A program made the position numbers and the translations under genes. The notes under the pieces are model-generated. The model made no database searches. It was not told the DNA's origin and worked only from the letters and a program-made list of their open reading frames with translations. From an uncultured Aliiroseovarius sp. (GTDB taxonomy: Bacteria > Pseudomonadota > Alphaproteobacteria > Rhodobacterales > Rhodobacteraceae): DNA of 64,000 nt. How positions within the stretch are numbered: position 1 is the first letter of the stretch; each line of letters begins with the position of its first letter. Where the stretch lies: NCBI RefSeq assembly GCF_947492455.1, contig NZ_CANLNB010000003.1, forward strand, positions 496,001-560,000, given 5' to 3'. Shown here in pieces: positions 1 through 7,358 of the stretch.

Positions 1-1962
1 GCGCCGTTCTCGAACACCAAACACGTGTTCCAGAACCTTGGCGACGGGACCTACAATCACTCGGGCATTCTGGCGATCCGTGCGGCTTTGGCGGCGGATG
101 TGAACATCACGTACAAAATCCTCTACAACGACGCGGTTGCGATGACCGGCGGACAGACCAACGAAGGCGACCTGGACGCGCCCCGCATTGCCCGCGAAGT
201 GCTGGCGATGGGCGTGAAGAATATCTTCGTTGTCTATGACGACAAAGAGGATGTCGACCGAGGTGCGTTCCCCAGCGGGGTGAGCATGCATTCGCGCGAC
301 GAACTGCTACCCATTGAAGAAAAATGCAGGGATTTGAAGGGGGTGTCGATCATCCTCTATATCCAGACCTGCGCGGCCGAAAAGCGTCGCCGCCGCAAGC
401 GGGGACTGTTCCCGGATCCAGACAAGCGGGTCTTCATCAATACGGATATTTGCGAGGGCTGCGGAGATTGTGGCGTGCAGTCGAACTGTGTGTCTATCGT
501 TCCCGTCGAGACCGAGCTGGGCCGTAAACGCGCCATCGACCAGTCCAGCTGCAACAAGGATTTCAGCTGCGTGAACGGCTTCTGCCCCAGCTTCGTGACT
601 GTGGAAGGCGCGACGCTGAAAAAGGCTGCGACTGCCGAGATTGACCTGCCGGACCTACCCATGCCCGAACTGCCGAAGATTGATGGTACGTTCAACACGG
701 TAATCACCGGCGTCGGCGGCACCGGCGTTGTGACCATCGGGGCCGTGATGGCACAGGCGGCGCATATCGACGGCAAGGGTGCTGGCATGATGGAGATGGC
801 CGGCCTTGCTCAGAAGGGTGGAGCGGTCACAGTTCATCTGCGGTTGGCAGAGAAGCCTGAAGATATCTCGGCTATTCGTGTGGCAACCGGAGAATGCGAC
901 GCGCTGATCGGGTGTGAACTGGTGGTCTCGGCGGCGTCAACGACATTGGGCCTGACCAAAACCGGGCGCACAGGCGCCGTGGTGGACAGCCACGAAACCG
1001 TGACCGGCGAATTCACCCAGAACACGGATTTCACCATTCCGGGCGACCAGCTTCAACTGTCCTTGCAAGCGCGTCTGCGCGATCGCTTGTCGATGTTCGA
1101 CGCAAGCGAGTTGGCGCGGGTGTTGATGGGCGACAGCATCTTTTCCAACATGATGGTGCTGGGCGCGTCGTGGCAGGCTGGCTACGTTCCGTTGACGCAT
1201 GAGGCCTTGATGCATGCAATTGACCTGAACGGCCAAGCTCCAGACCGCAACAAGCGCGCGTTTGAACTGGGACGTTGGGCGGTTGCTTTCCCGGAAGAGG
1301 CCGCGAAGTTCACACAGGAAGACGTAGTTGAACTGCCGAAATCTCTGGCTGATATCATCGACTTCCGCGCGGATCATCTGGTGAAGTATCAGAATGAAGC
1401 GCTGGCGCAGAAGTATCGCGATTTCGTGGGTGCGATGCCGGAAGAACTGCAGGAAACCGTGGCGAAGGGCTATCATAAGTTGTTGGCCTACAAGGACGAA
1501 TACGAGGTCGCGCGCCTGTTGTGCGAAACCCGCGCCAAAGCCGAGGCCGAGTTCGATGGTGACCTGAAGCTAACCTATCACCTTGCACCGCCAATGCTGA
1601 GCGGCACGGATCCCGTCGGTCGCCCGAAGAAGCGCGCCTTTGGGGCGTGGTTCGAACGTGCGGCACCGCTTCTGGCCAAGATGAAAGGGCTGCGCGGCAC
1701 CGCGCTTGATCCCTTTGGCCGGTCCGAAGAACGTGTGACTGAACGCAAACTGATTGCCGACTACGAGGCCGACATGCAGCGTTTGGCGGCAGGCTTGACC
1801 GACGCCAACGCCGAAGTCGCGCTGGAGATCGCCGCGCTGCCTCTGTCGATCCGTGGTTTCGGCCCGGTGAAAGAGGCGAGCGTCGTCGCGGCAGACACCA
1901 AGCGCCGCGCGCTATGGGCAAAATTCGATGGGACTGGTCCGGTCCAAGAGGCTGCGGAATAA
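1..1962 (+). CDS. Indolepyruvate ferredoxin oxidoreductase, C-terminal part (5' end outside window)
   Basis: The reading frame is open from the first base, so the gene starts before the window; about 653 residues are present. This enzyme oxidatively decarboxylates aryl pyruvates such as indolepyruvate to aryl-acetyl-CoA and reduces ferredoxin. The visible part begins in the end of the thiamine diphosphate-binding region (GDGTYNHSG). A ferredoxin-type segment follows at about residues 151-195 with the cysteine runs CEGCGDC and CVNGFC, which should hold Fe-S clusters. From about residue 235 there is a gamma-type pyruvate-ferredoxin oxidoreductase domain beginning ITGVGGTGVVTIG. Alpha and beta parts lie on one chain, the fused form of about 1,100 residues common in proteobacteria. 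The stop is TAA at 1960-1962. Confident at family level; the exact substrate is inferred. Confidence 0.93.
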   Translation, partial: APFSNTKHVFQNLGDGTYNHSGILAIRAALAADVNITYKILYNDAVAMTGGQTNEGDLDAPRIAREVLAMGVKNIFVVYDDKEDVDRGAFPSGVSMHSRDELLPIEEKCRDLKGVSIILYIQTCAAEKRRRRKRGLFPDPDKRVFINTDICEGCGDCGVQSNCVSIVPVETELGRKRAIDQSSCNKDFSCVNGFCPSFVTVEGATLKKAATAEIDLPDLPMPELPKIDGTFNTVITGVGGTGVVTIGAVMAQAAHIDGKGAGMMEMAGLAQKGGAVTVHLRLAEKPEDISAIRVATGECDALIGCELVVSAASTTLGLTKTGRTGAVVDSHETVTGEFTQNTDFTIPGDQLQLSLQARLRDRLSMFDASELARVLMGDSIFSNMMVLGASWQAGYVPLTHEALMHAIDLNGQAPDRNKRAFELGRWAVAFPEEAAKFTQEDVVELPKSLADIIDFRADHLVKYQNEALAQKYRDFVGAMPEELQETVAKGYHKLLAYKDEYEVARLLCETRAKAEAEFDGDLKLTYHLAPPMLSGTDPVGRPKKRAFGAWFERAAPLLAKMKGLRGTALDPFGRSEERVTERKLIADYEADMQRLAAGLTDANAEVALEIAALPLSIRGFGPVKEASVVAADTKRRALWAKFDGTGPVQEAAE

Positions 1963-2031
1963 GGGTTCAGTGGGCGACATAATGCTGTTACATCGCGCTG
2001 CCAGATAAGGCGTCCATCAAGGATCACGCAG

Positions 2032-2904
2032 ATGAGCAGACACGTCGCCCGCGACATCACTTATGCCCACAGCGCCGAAACGCGCCCCGGCCGCGCGGTT
2101 ATCCGGGTCATGGAGAACGCAACCGGGCGGCTGCGCCTGATCAAACGCGCGCATGGCTATGACGCCGATGTCGCGCAGGGGCGGGACTTTTGGCAGGTGA
2201 TGGTCGAGCGCTACGGGCTGTCGCTTGATTTTGTTGAAGGATCTTTGGATCTGATTCCGCGCGACGGTCCTTTGATCGTGGTCGCCAACCACCCCTACGG
2301 TATTCTGGATGGGCTGGTTCTGGGCCATATCCTTAGCCGCCATCGTGGCGATTTCCGCATTCTGGCCCATCAGGTTTTCCGCAAGGCCGAGGATCTGAAC
2401 CGCGTAATCCTGCCCGTTGACTTCGCCGAAACGCGCGAGGCGATGAAGGTGAACCTTGAGACACGCAATGCCGCGCGCAGCTATCTGGCGGAGGGTGGCG
2501 CGATTGGGATTTTCCCCGGCGGCACAGTCTCGACCGCGCAAAAGCCGTTCGGCACGCCGCTTGATCCCGGCTGGCGACGATTTACGGCGCGCTTGATCGC
2601 GAAGTCCAATGCGACAGTGGTGCCGATCTGCTTCCACGGCCACAATTCGCGCAGTTTTCAGGTGGCGAGCCATTTGCACGTGACGCTGCGCATGGCGCTT
2701 TTGATCCGTGAATTCGGAAAGCGAACCGACAAACCGGTGAGCTTGTCGGTCGGTCAGCCGATTTTGCCAGCGGAATGGAGCGAATATGCCAAAGACGCCA
2801 AATCCATGATGGATTTCCTGCGCGATCGGACCTATGCCTTGTCCAAGACCCCCGGTGCTCAAAGCACCTATGGGTTCGAGTTCGAGGACAAGCACAAGGC
2901 ATAA
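2032..2904 (+). CDS. Lysophospholipid acyltransferase family protein (PlsC-like)
   Basis: A 290-residue protein of the PlsC acyltransferase superfamily, expected to move an acyl chain onto a lysophospholipid or related acceptor at the inner membrane. Block I reads NHPYGILDG, the variant with one extra residue between His and Asp that is typical of the haemolysin/OlsA-like branch, and block III reads FPGGTVSTA in place of the usual FPEGT. There is no obvious long membrane segment. An AAGGA ribosome site lies about 8 bases before the ATG. It sits 69 bases after the oxidoreductase gene and 4 bases before murI, so co-transcription with murI is likely. An ornithine-lipid acyltransferase role is possible, but the usual olsB partner is not adjacent. 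Confidence 0.85.
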   Translation: MSRHVARDITYAHSAETRPGRAVIRVMENATGRLRLIKRAHGYDADVAQGRDFWQVMVERYGLSLDFVEGSLDLIPRDGPLIVVANHPYGILDGLVLGHILSRHRGDFRILAHQVFRKAEDLNRVILPVDFAETREAMKVNLETRNAARSYLAEGGAIGIFPGGTVSTAQKPFGTPLDPGWRRFTARLIAKSNATVVPICFHGHNSRSFQVASHLHVTLRMALLIREFGKRTDKPVSLSVGQPILPAEWSEYAKDAKSMMDFLRDRTYALSKTPGAQSTYGFEFEDKHKA

Positions 2905-2908
2905 GGCG

Positions 2909-3721
2909 ATGGCAGTAGGAATTTTCGACAGCGGTCTGGGCGGATTAACGGTTCTGGACGCGGTCTCGAAGCGCCTGCCAGATGTGGATTTTGTCTATTA
3001 CGGCGACAACGCGCACGCACCGTACGGGGTACGGGACGCGGATGATGTCTACGACCTGACCACCAAGGCTGTATCGGCTTTGTGGGATCAGGGCTGCGAT
3101 CTGGTTATTCTGGCCTGTAACACCGCCTCGGCAGCCGCGCTGCGCCGGATGCAGGAAAGCTGGATCCCGACAGACAAGCGGGTGCTGGGCGTGTTTGTGC
3201 CTCTGATCGAAGCGCTGACCGAACGCCAGTGGGGCGACAACTCGCCCCCGCGCGAGGTCGAGGTGAAGCATGTCGCGCTGTTTGCCACCCCCGCCACCGT
3301 CTCGAGCCGCGCCTTCCAACGTGAACTGGCCTTCCGCGCCATCGGCGTGGATGTCGAGGCGCAGGCCTGTGGTGGTGTCGTGGATGCCATCGAAGACGGC
3401 GACATGATCTTGGCCGAGGCGCTGGTGCGCAGCCATGTGGACGCGTTGAAGCGTAAGATGCCCAAGCCCGAGGCCGCCATTCTGGGCTGCACCCACTATC
3501 CGCTGATGGAAAAGGAATTCCAGGACGCGTTGGGCGCAGACGTGAAGGTCTATAGTCAAGCCAATCTGGTGGCGGAAAGCCTTGCAGACTACCTTGAACG
3601 CCATCCCAAGATGCGTGGAACGGGGACGGAGTCGAAGTTCCTGACGACTGGGGATCCGGTCCAAGTTTCCAATCGCGCGACCCAGTTTCTGCGACGAAAG
3701 ATCGCTTTCGAAGCCGCCTGA
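2909..3721 (+). CDS. murI: Glutamate racemase
   Basis: This 270-residue enzyme interconverts L- and D-glutamate and so supplies D-glutamate for peptidoglycan. The hallmarks are visible: FDSGLGG at the N terminus with the catalytic Asp region, ACNTASA with the first catalytic Cys, and LGCTHYPL with the second. The frame is open further upstream into the previous gene, but the start at 2909 ([12 protein letters not shown]) gives the normal family N terminus. It lies 4 bases after the acyltransferase stop, suggesting translational coupling. Length is normal for the family. Confidence 0.95.
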   Translation: MAVGIFDSGLGGLTVLDAVSKRLPDVDFVYYGDNAHAPYGVRDADDVYDLTTKAVSALWDQGCDLVILACNTASAAALRRMQESWIPTDKRVLGVFVPLIEALTERQWGDNSPPREVEVKHVALFATPATVSSRAFQRELAFRAIGVDVEAQACGGVVDAIEDGDMILAEALVRSHVDALKRKMPKPEAAILGCTHYPLMEKEFQDALGADVKVYSQANLVAESLADYLERHPKMRGTGTESKFLTTGDPVQVSNRATQFLRRKIAFEAA

Positions 3722-3775
3722 TTGCAAGGCGCATGCAAAACACCTATCTATCCTTCGAATTCGCAGGAGGTCTGA

Positions 3776-4804
3776 ATGACCCACAAAATCGCCATTCTTG
3801 GTGCGTCCGGCTACACGGGTGCCGAGCTTGTCCGCCTGATCGCCACCCATCCGTCGATGGAGATCGTCGCCCTGTCCGCCGACCGTAAGGCCGGGCAAGA
3901 GATGTCGGATGTCTATCCCCATCTGCGGCATCTGGATCTGCCGAAGCTGGTCAAAATGGACGAGATCGACTTCTCAAACGTGGATCTGGCCTTTGCAGCG
4001 CTGCCGCATGGCCTGAGCCAGGCACTGGTGCGTGACCTGCCCGAGAACGTGAAAGTCGTCGATCTGGGAGCGGATTTCCGTCTGCGCGATCCGGCGGAAT
4101 ACGAAAAATGGTACGGCGCCCCGCACGTGGCGGTCGAGCTGCAGAAAACCGCCGTTTATGGCCTGACCGAGTTCTATCGCGACGACATCAAAAACGCGCG
4201 TTTGGTGGCGGGCACGGGTTGTAACGCGGCGACTGTGCAATATGCGTTGCGCCCGCTGATTTCGGGTGGGCTGGTCGATCTGGACCGGATCATCTGTGAC
4301 TTGAAGAACGGCATCTCGGGGGCGGGCCGGTCGCTGAAGGAAAACATGCTGTTTGCCGAACGCTCGACCGATGTGTTGGGCTATGCACAAGGCGGCACCC
4401 ACCGCCATCTGGGTGAGTTCGATCAAGAGTTTTCCATGCTGGCGGGCCGCGATGTGCGCATCCAGTTCACGCCGCATCTGGTGCCGGTGAACCGGGGCAT
4501 TCTGGCCGACTGCTATGTAGACGGCGATCCGCAGGCAATCCACGAAGCCCTTGTTGCGCAATACGCAGACGAGCCCTTCGTCACCGTGCTGCCCTTCGGC
4601 AAGCTGCCGGGCATGGGGCAGGTGATGGGATCGAACCAGTGCCATCTGGGTGTTGCAGGCGACCGTATTCCCGGTCGCGCCTTGGTCGTTTCGGCCTTGG
4701 ATAACCTGTGTAAGGGATCGTCCGGGCAGGCGCTGCAGAACGCCAACCTGATGCTGGGCGAAGATGAAACCACCGGGCTGATGATGCCCCCGGTCTTCCC
4801 GTAA
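3776..4804 (+). CDS. argC: N-acetyl-gamma-glutamyl-phosphate reductase
   Basis: ArgC carries out the third step of arginine biosynthesis, the NADPH-dependent reduction of N-acetylglutamyl phosphate to the semialdehyde. The 342-residue protein starts with the Rossmann motif [12 protein letters not shown] and has the catalytic cysteine in [12 protein letters not shown] at about residue 150. A strong AGGAGG ribosome site precedes the ATG at 3776. It is followed after 21 bases by ccmE on the same strand, an arrangement common in Rhodobacteraceae. No other arg genes are near, so regulation with arginine synthesis is not evident here. Confidence 0.96.
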   Translation: MTHKIAILGASGYTGAELVRLIATHPSMEIVALSADRKAGQEMSDVYPHLRHLDLPKLVKMDEIDFSNVDLAFAALPHGLSQALVRDLPENVKVVDLGADFRLRDPAEYEKWYGAPHVAVELQKTAVYGLTEFYRDDIKNARLVAGTGCNAATVQYALRPLISGGLVDLDRIICDLKNGISGAGRSLKENMLFAERSTDVLGYAQGGTHRHLGEFDQEFSMLAGRDVRIQFTPHLVPVNRGILADCYVDGDPQAIHEALVAQYADEPFVTVLPFGKLPGMGQVMGSNQCHLGVAGDRIPGRALVVSALDNLCKGSSGQALQNANLMLGEDETTGLMMPPVFP

Positions 4805-4825
4805 GAGATTGAAAAGGATCCTGAA

Positions 4826-5278
4826 ATGGCCGGTCTGAAAAGCTTGAAGAAAACCCGTCGCATCCAGATCATCGTTCTGGCATTCGTCGCGTTGGCGCTG
4901 TCGACCGGACTGATTGGGTACGCGCTGAAGGACGGGATCAACTATTACCGTTCGCCCACCGAGGTGATCGCCGAACCGCCCCGCGCAGACGAGGTGTTCC
5001 GCATGGGCGGGCTGGTGTCTGACGGCTCGATCGTACGCGGACAGGGGGAAACGGTCAGCTTCTCGGTGACTGATGGGGCGGAAACCGTGCCCGTGCGCTA
5101 TACCGGCGTGCTGCCCGACCTGTTTGCAGAGAACCAAGGCATGATCGGCACCGGGACGTATATCGATGGCGTCTTCGAAGCCTCTGAAATCCTTGCCAAA
5201 CATGACGAGGAATACATGCCGAAAGAGGTGGTGGACAGCTTGAAAGAAAGCGGCGTCTACGTCGAACCGACCGACTGA
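4826..5278 (+). CDS. ccmE: Cytochrome c maturation haem chaperone CcmE
   Basis: CcmE binds haem covalently in the periplasm and hands it to the CcmF/CcmH ligase for attachment to apocytochrome c. The 150-residue protein has one N-terminal membrane anchor (about residues 13-33) and a periplasmic beta-barrel domain. The haem-binding histidine is in LAKHDEEYMP near residue 124, matching the HxxxY motif. Its functional partners ccmF and ccmH lie downstream but are separated from it by about 2 kb of lysis-type genes, which is the oddity of this locus. Confidence 0.96.
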   Translation: MAGLKSLKKTRRIQIIVLAFVALALSTGLIGYALKDGINYYRSPTEVIAEPPRADEVFRMGGLVSDGSIVRGQGETVSFSVTDGAETVPVRYTGVLPDLFAENQGMIGTGTYIDGVFEASEILAKHDEEYMPKEVVDSLKESGVYVEPTD

Positions 5279-5313
5279 TTTCGACATTGTTAACCTGACT
5301 TTCGCAGCCTTAT

Positions 5314-5338
5314 CCCCGTGTTTCAAACGCGGGGAAGG
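5314..5338 (+). promoter_or_regulatory. Hairpin overlapping the endolysin ribosome binding site
   Basis: Between ccmE and the endolysin gene a 21-base inverted repeat (5314-5334) has arms CCCCGTGTT and AACGCGGGG around a TCA loop, giving nine pairs with one G-U. Its 3' arm runs into GGGGAAGG (5331-5338), the only plausible ribosome site for the ATG at 5344. No T run follows, so it is not a normal terminator. Sequestering of the ribosome site, limiting endolysin translation, is my inference. A TTAACC half-site at 5290-5295 resembles half a CtrA box. Confidence 0.5.
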
Positions 5339-5343
5339 CCCGG

Positions 5344-5955
5344 ATGCAGAGCGTCACAGAGATTGCAGATCAGATCGTCGCCCGTGAAGGCGGCTATGTA
5401 AATGACCCCGATGATCCCGGCGGGGCGACAAATTTCGGGGTCACGATCCATACCATGCGCAGGTTGGGCCTGGATCTAGATGGTGATGGTAAGATCACGC
5501 CGTCTGACGTTAAACGTCTGACTCGCGCGCAGGCGCGCGACATCTTCCTAAAGCACTACTTCTATAAGCCCCGGCTTAACGAACTGCCCGAACCCCTGCA
5601 GGCCTCTGTGTTCGACATGAATGTCAACGCGGGCGGAAATGCTGTGAGGATCCTGCAGCGGCTGCTGGCCAAGATGGGCTATGCGCTGTCGCAGGATGGG
5701 GCGCTTGGACCGCAGACCTTGGGCATCGCGCGTGCCGCAATGGAGGCCGCGCCGGACCATCTGGTGGATGCCTACGGGATCGAGCGGCGCAACTATTACT
5801 ATCGTCTGGCGGATCGTCGCCCGGCGTCCAGAAAATACGCGCGGCGTAAGGATGGCGGGAAAGGCGGTTGGATCAAACGCGCCGAGGAGTTCATCGCGCC
5901 GCGCTATCACCTGACAGATGCGGCTCACAGGGAACGGGTGCGGGCATGGGGCTGA
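5344..5955 (+). CDS. Holin-associated N-acetylmuramidase (GH108 endolysin) with EF-hand-like loop
   Basis: A 203-residue peptidoglycan hydrolase of glycoside hydrolase family 108. The family signature EGGYVNDPDDPGGATNFGVT is split here as EGGYVNDP and GGATNFGVT, with the predicted catalytic Glu at residue 15. A C-terminal peptidoglycan-binding-like part follows (DGALGPQTL). There is no signal peptide, so it would need a holin to reach the cell wall. Residues 44-55 (DLDGDGKITPSD) match an EF-hand calcium loop at positions 1, 3, 5, 6, 8 and 12. The gene overlaps the holin gene by 10 bases. Related endolysin-holin pairs in Rhodobacter serve as the release genes of the gene transfer agent; that role here is inferred from family and context. 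Confidence 0.88.
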   Translation: MQSVTEIADQIVAREGGYVNDPDDPGGATNFGVTIHTMRRLGLDLDGDGKITPSDVKRLTRAQARDIFLKHYFYKPRLNELPEPLQASVFDMNVNAGGNAVRILQRLLAKMGYALSQDGALGPQTLGIARAAMEAAPDHLVDAYGIERRNYYYRLADRRPASRKYARRKDGGKGGWIKRAEEFIAPRYHLTDAAHRERVRAWG

Positions 5956-6530
5956 TTGGCGACGTGATCCGCGTGCTGTTCGGCGGGCGCGGCAATGTGG
6001 TGCGTGAGACCGCGGAAGTGTTTCGCGAGAACGCCGAGGCAGCCTCGGCCCGCGATGCTGGCTTGCAGATGACCGCGATCGAGGCGTTCGCAGCGGAATT
6101 CGCCCAGGCGCGTCGCGGTCGATTTGACCGGTTCATGGATGCCCTGAACCGCGTGCCGCGCCCCGCTTTGGCCTTGTCGACGCTAGGACTGTTCGCAGCG
6201 GCGATGGTGGACCCGGTCTGGTTCGCAGACCGGATGCTGGGCATCACGCTAGTGCCCGAGCCGCTGTGGTGGCTGATGGGCGCCATTGTCAGCTTCTATT
6301 TCGGGGCACGCCAGCAGGTGAAAGGGCAAGAATTCCAGCGTTCGATCGCCGAGGTATTGGTGCGCGCCAATGAGTTAAGGGCGTCCGCAGGCCCACAAGA
6401 CGTCGAGCCTGTCGCCGCAGGCTTTACCACTTTGGGCATTCGCCAATTCACGGCACCCGTCCCAGCGAATGTGGATGTCAGCGACAATGCAGCCCTGCAG
6501 GATTGGAAGGCGCAGCAAAATGGCAAGTGA
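5946..6530 (+). CDS. Holin family protein (3-TM type)
   Basis: A 194-residue protein of the holin family found beside GH108 muramidases. Hydrophobic stretches lie at about residues 75-90 (ALALSTLGLFAAAMV) and 105-122 (LWWLMGAIVSFYFGAR), with charged, probably helical N- and C-terminal parts. Holins form lesions in the inner membrane through which an endolysin escapes. The start at 5946 (MGLIGDVIR) overlaps the endolysin stop and needs no separate ribosome site, pointing to coupled translation. The end overlaps the next small gene by 11 bases. Family assignment is good; pore formation is not shown by sequence. Confidence 0.85.
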   Translation: MGLIGDVIRVLFGGRGNVVRETAEVFRENAEAASARDAGLQMTAIEAFAAEFAQARRGRFDRFMDALNRVPRPALALSTLGLFAAAMVDPVWFADRMLGITLVPEPLWWLMGAIVSFYFGARQQVKGQEFQRSIAEVLVRANELRASAGPQDVEPVAAGFTTLGIRQFTAPVPANVDVSDNAALQDWKAQQNGK

Positions 6531-6708
6531 CATGATCCTGAAACTGGTGGCCGAGCATGGCCCGTGGGTCTTGCTTGTCTTCTATCTGCTCTATCGCGAC
6601 TTGCAGAAGGATCAGGCAACGCGGGCGGTGCTGGACAAGAACTCGTCCATCCTGATCGAGATCACGACCATCATCCGCGAACGGTTGCCTTCGGGCGGGG
6701 GGCGCTGA
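6520..6708 (+). CDS. Small one-TM protein, holin-like (UviB/BhlA-type topology)
   Basis: A 62-residue protein with a single hydrophobic segment near the N terminus (GPWVLLVFYLLYRDLQKD) followed by a charged helical tail. This layout, including the GPW before the membrane segment, resembles the small holin-like peptides of the BhlA/UviB group. I see resemblance of layout only and cannot claim homology. It overlaps the holin gene upstream and the next gene downstream (ATGA, 4 bases), so it is part of one tightly coupled unit. It may be a second holin or a regulator of the first. Confidence 0.65.
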   Translation: MASDMILKLVAEHGPWVLLVFYLLYRDLQKDQATRAVLDKNSSILIEITTIIRERLPSGGGR

Positions 6709-6848
6709 TGATCTGGCGCCTCTATCTCTGTGTCAAAGAGCGGCTCAAGGACGTTCTTCTGGCGGACCGTTTTCAGAAAGCACTTTCACGAAACGAACAA
6801 GCAGCCGCGGAACTTGATGCGGTTGTCCGAGGTATCTTGCACAAATGA
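6708..6848 (+). CDS. 46-residue unknown protein of the lysis cassette
   Basis: A very short gene (MIWRLYLCVKERLKDVLL...) that overlaps both neighbours by the ATGA arrangement (6705-6710 and 6845-6848). That overlap is the main reason to accept it. It is soluble-looking and rich in alternating charged and hydrophobic residues, probably one long amphipathic helix. I recognise no family. Function unknown; the context suggests a role with the small holin-like protein before it. Confidence 0.5.
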   Translation: MIWRLYLCVKERLKDVLLADRFQKALSRNEQAAAELDAVVRGILHK

Positions 6849-7270
6849 AACAAGCAGCTCTCTTAGTCGCGATATTGGCCGTTTTGCTTCAGGCCGGGTA
6901 CTGGGCCATTGGATATCAGGCGATTTTCCAGATTGGCTTTGGGGCCATCACGCTTATGGGCCTGATGATCGCGCTGACGTTCCTGTGGCTCTACCTGCAG
7001 CGTGCCACCCCCTTGGCGCTGGGCATGGCCTATAGCTGGTGCGGGGCAAGTCTGGTGCTGGGGTGGTGGTGGATCTATGCCCTTTTGGGCGCGCCCGAGG
7101 CGATGACCGCCAGCGCACTGCATTTTGCGCCACTAGCTGTCTACCTGTCGGGGGCGGTTTTGCATTTCAGCGTAATTCACCGATCCTTCGGCCTGCATGG
7201 GGCGGCGTTTCTGGCACCGGTTCTGGGGGCCGTGATGTGCTCTTCCGCAATCTATTTGCTCGTTCAGTAG
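6845..7270 (+). CDS. Unknown integral membrane protein (about four TM segments)
   Basis: A 141-residue, very hydrophobic protein with about four membrane segments (around residues 5-22, 28-50, 58-82 and 90-135). I recognise no family and see no catalytic motif. It starts in an ATGA overlap with the 46-residue gene and ends 88 bases before ccmF. It could belong either to the lysis cassette or to the cytochrome c maturation genes; the overlap favours the cassette, the position next to ccmF keeps the second option open. It would end the inserted block. Confidence 0.65.
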   Translation: MKQAALLVAILAVLLQAGYWAIGYQAIFQIGFGAITLMGLMIALTFLWLYLQRATPLALGMAYSWCGASLVLGWWWIYALLGAPEAMTASALHFAPLAVYLSGAVLHFSVIHRSFGLHGAAFLAPVLGAVMCSSAIYLLVQ

Positions 7271-7286
7271 GTCCAGACCATACAAA

Positions 7287-7323
7287 AGCCCGTGACCGGG
7301 TGCCGCATCATGCGGCAAGGGCT
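7287..7323 (+). other. Nested hairpin between lysis cassette and ccmF
   Basis: A perfect 7-pair stem TGCCGCA/TGCGGCA with a TCA loop (7301-7317) sits inside an outer AGCCC/GGGCT stem (7287-7291 with 7319-7323). No T run follows, so it is not a classical terminator. It ends 35 bases before the ccmF start and could be an RNA processing or stabilising element separating the two blocks. Confidence 0.45.
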
Positions 7324-7358
7324 AGTGACTGAGGCCGACTCTCTATAAAGTCCGCCGC

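Noticed and set aside
5344-7270. Prophage
   Set aside because: No structural, packaging, integration or replication genes and no att-like repeats; only lysis-type genes are present.
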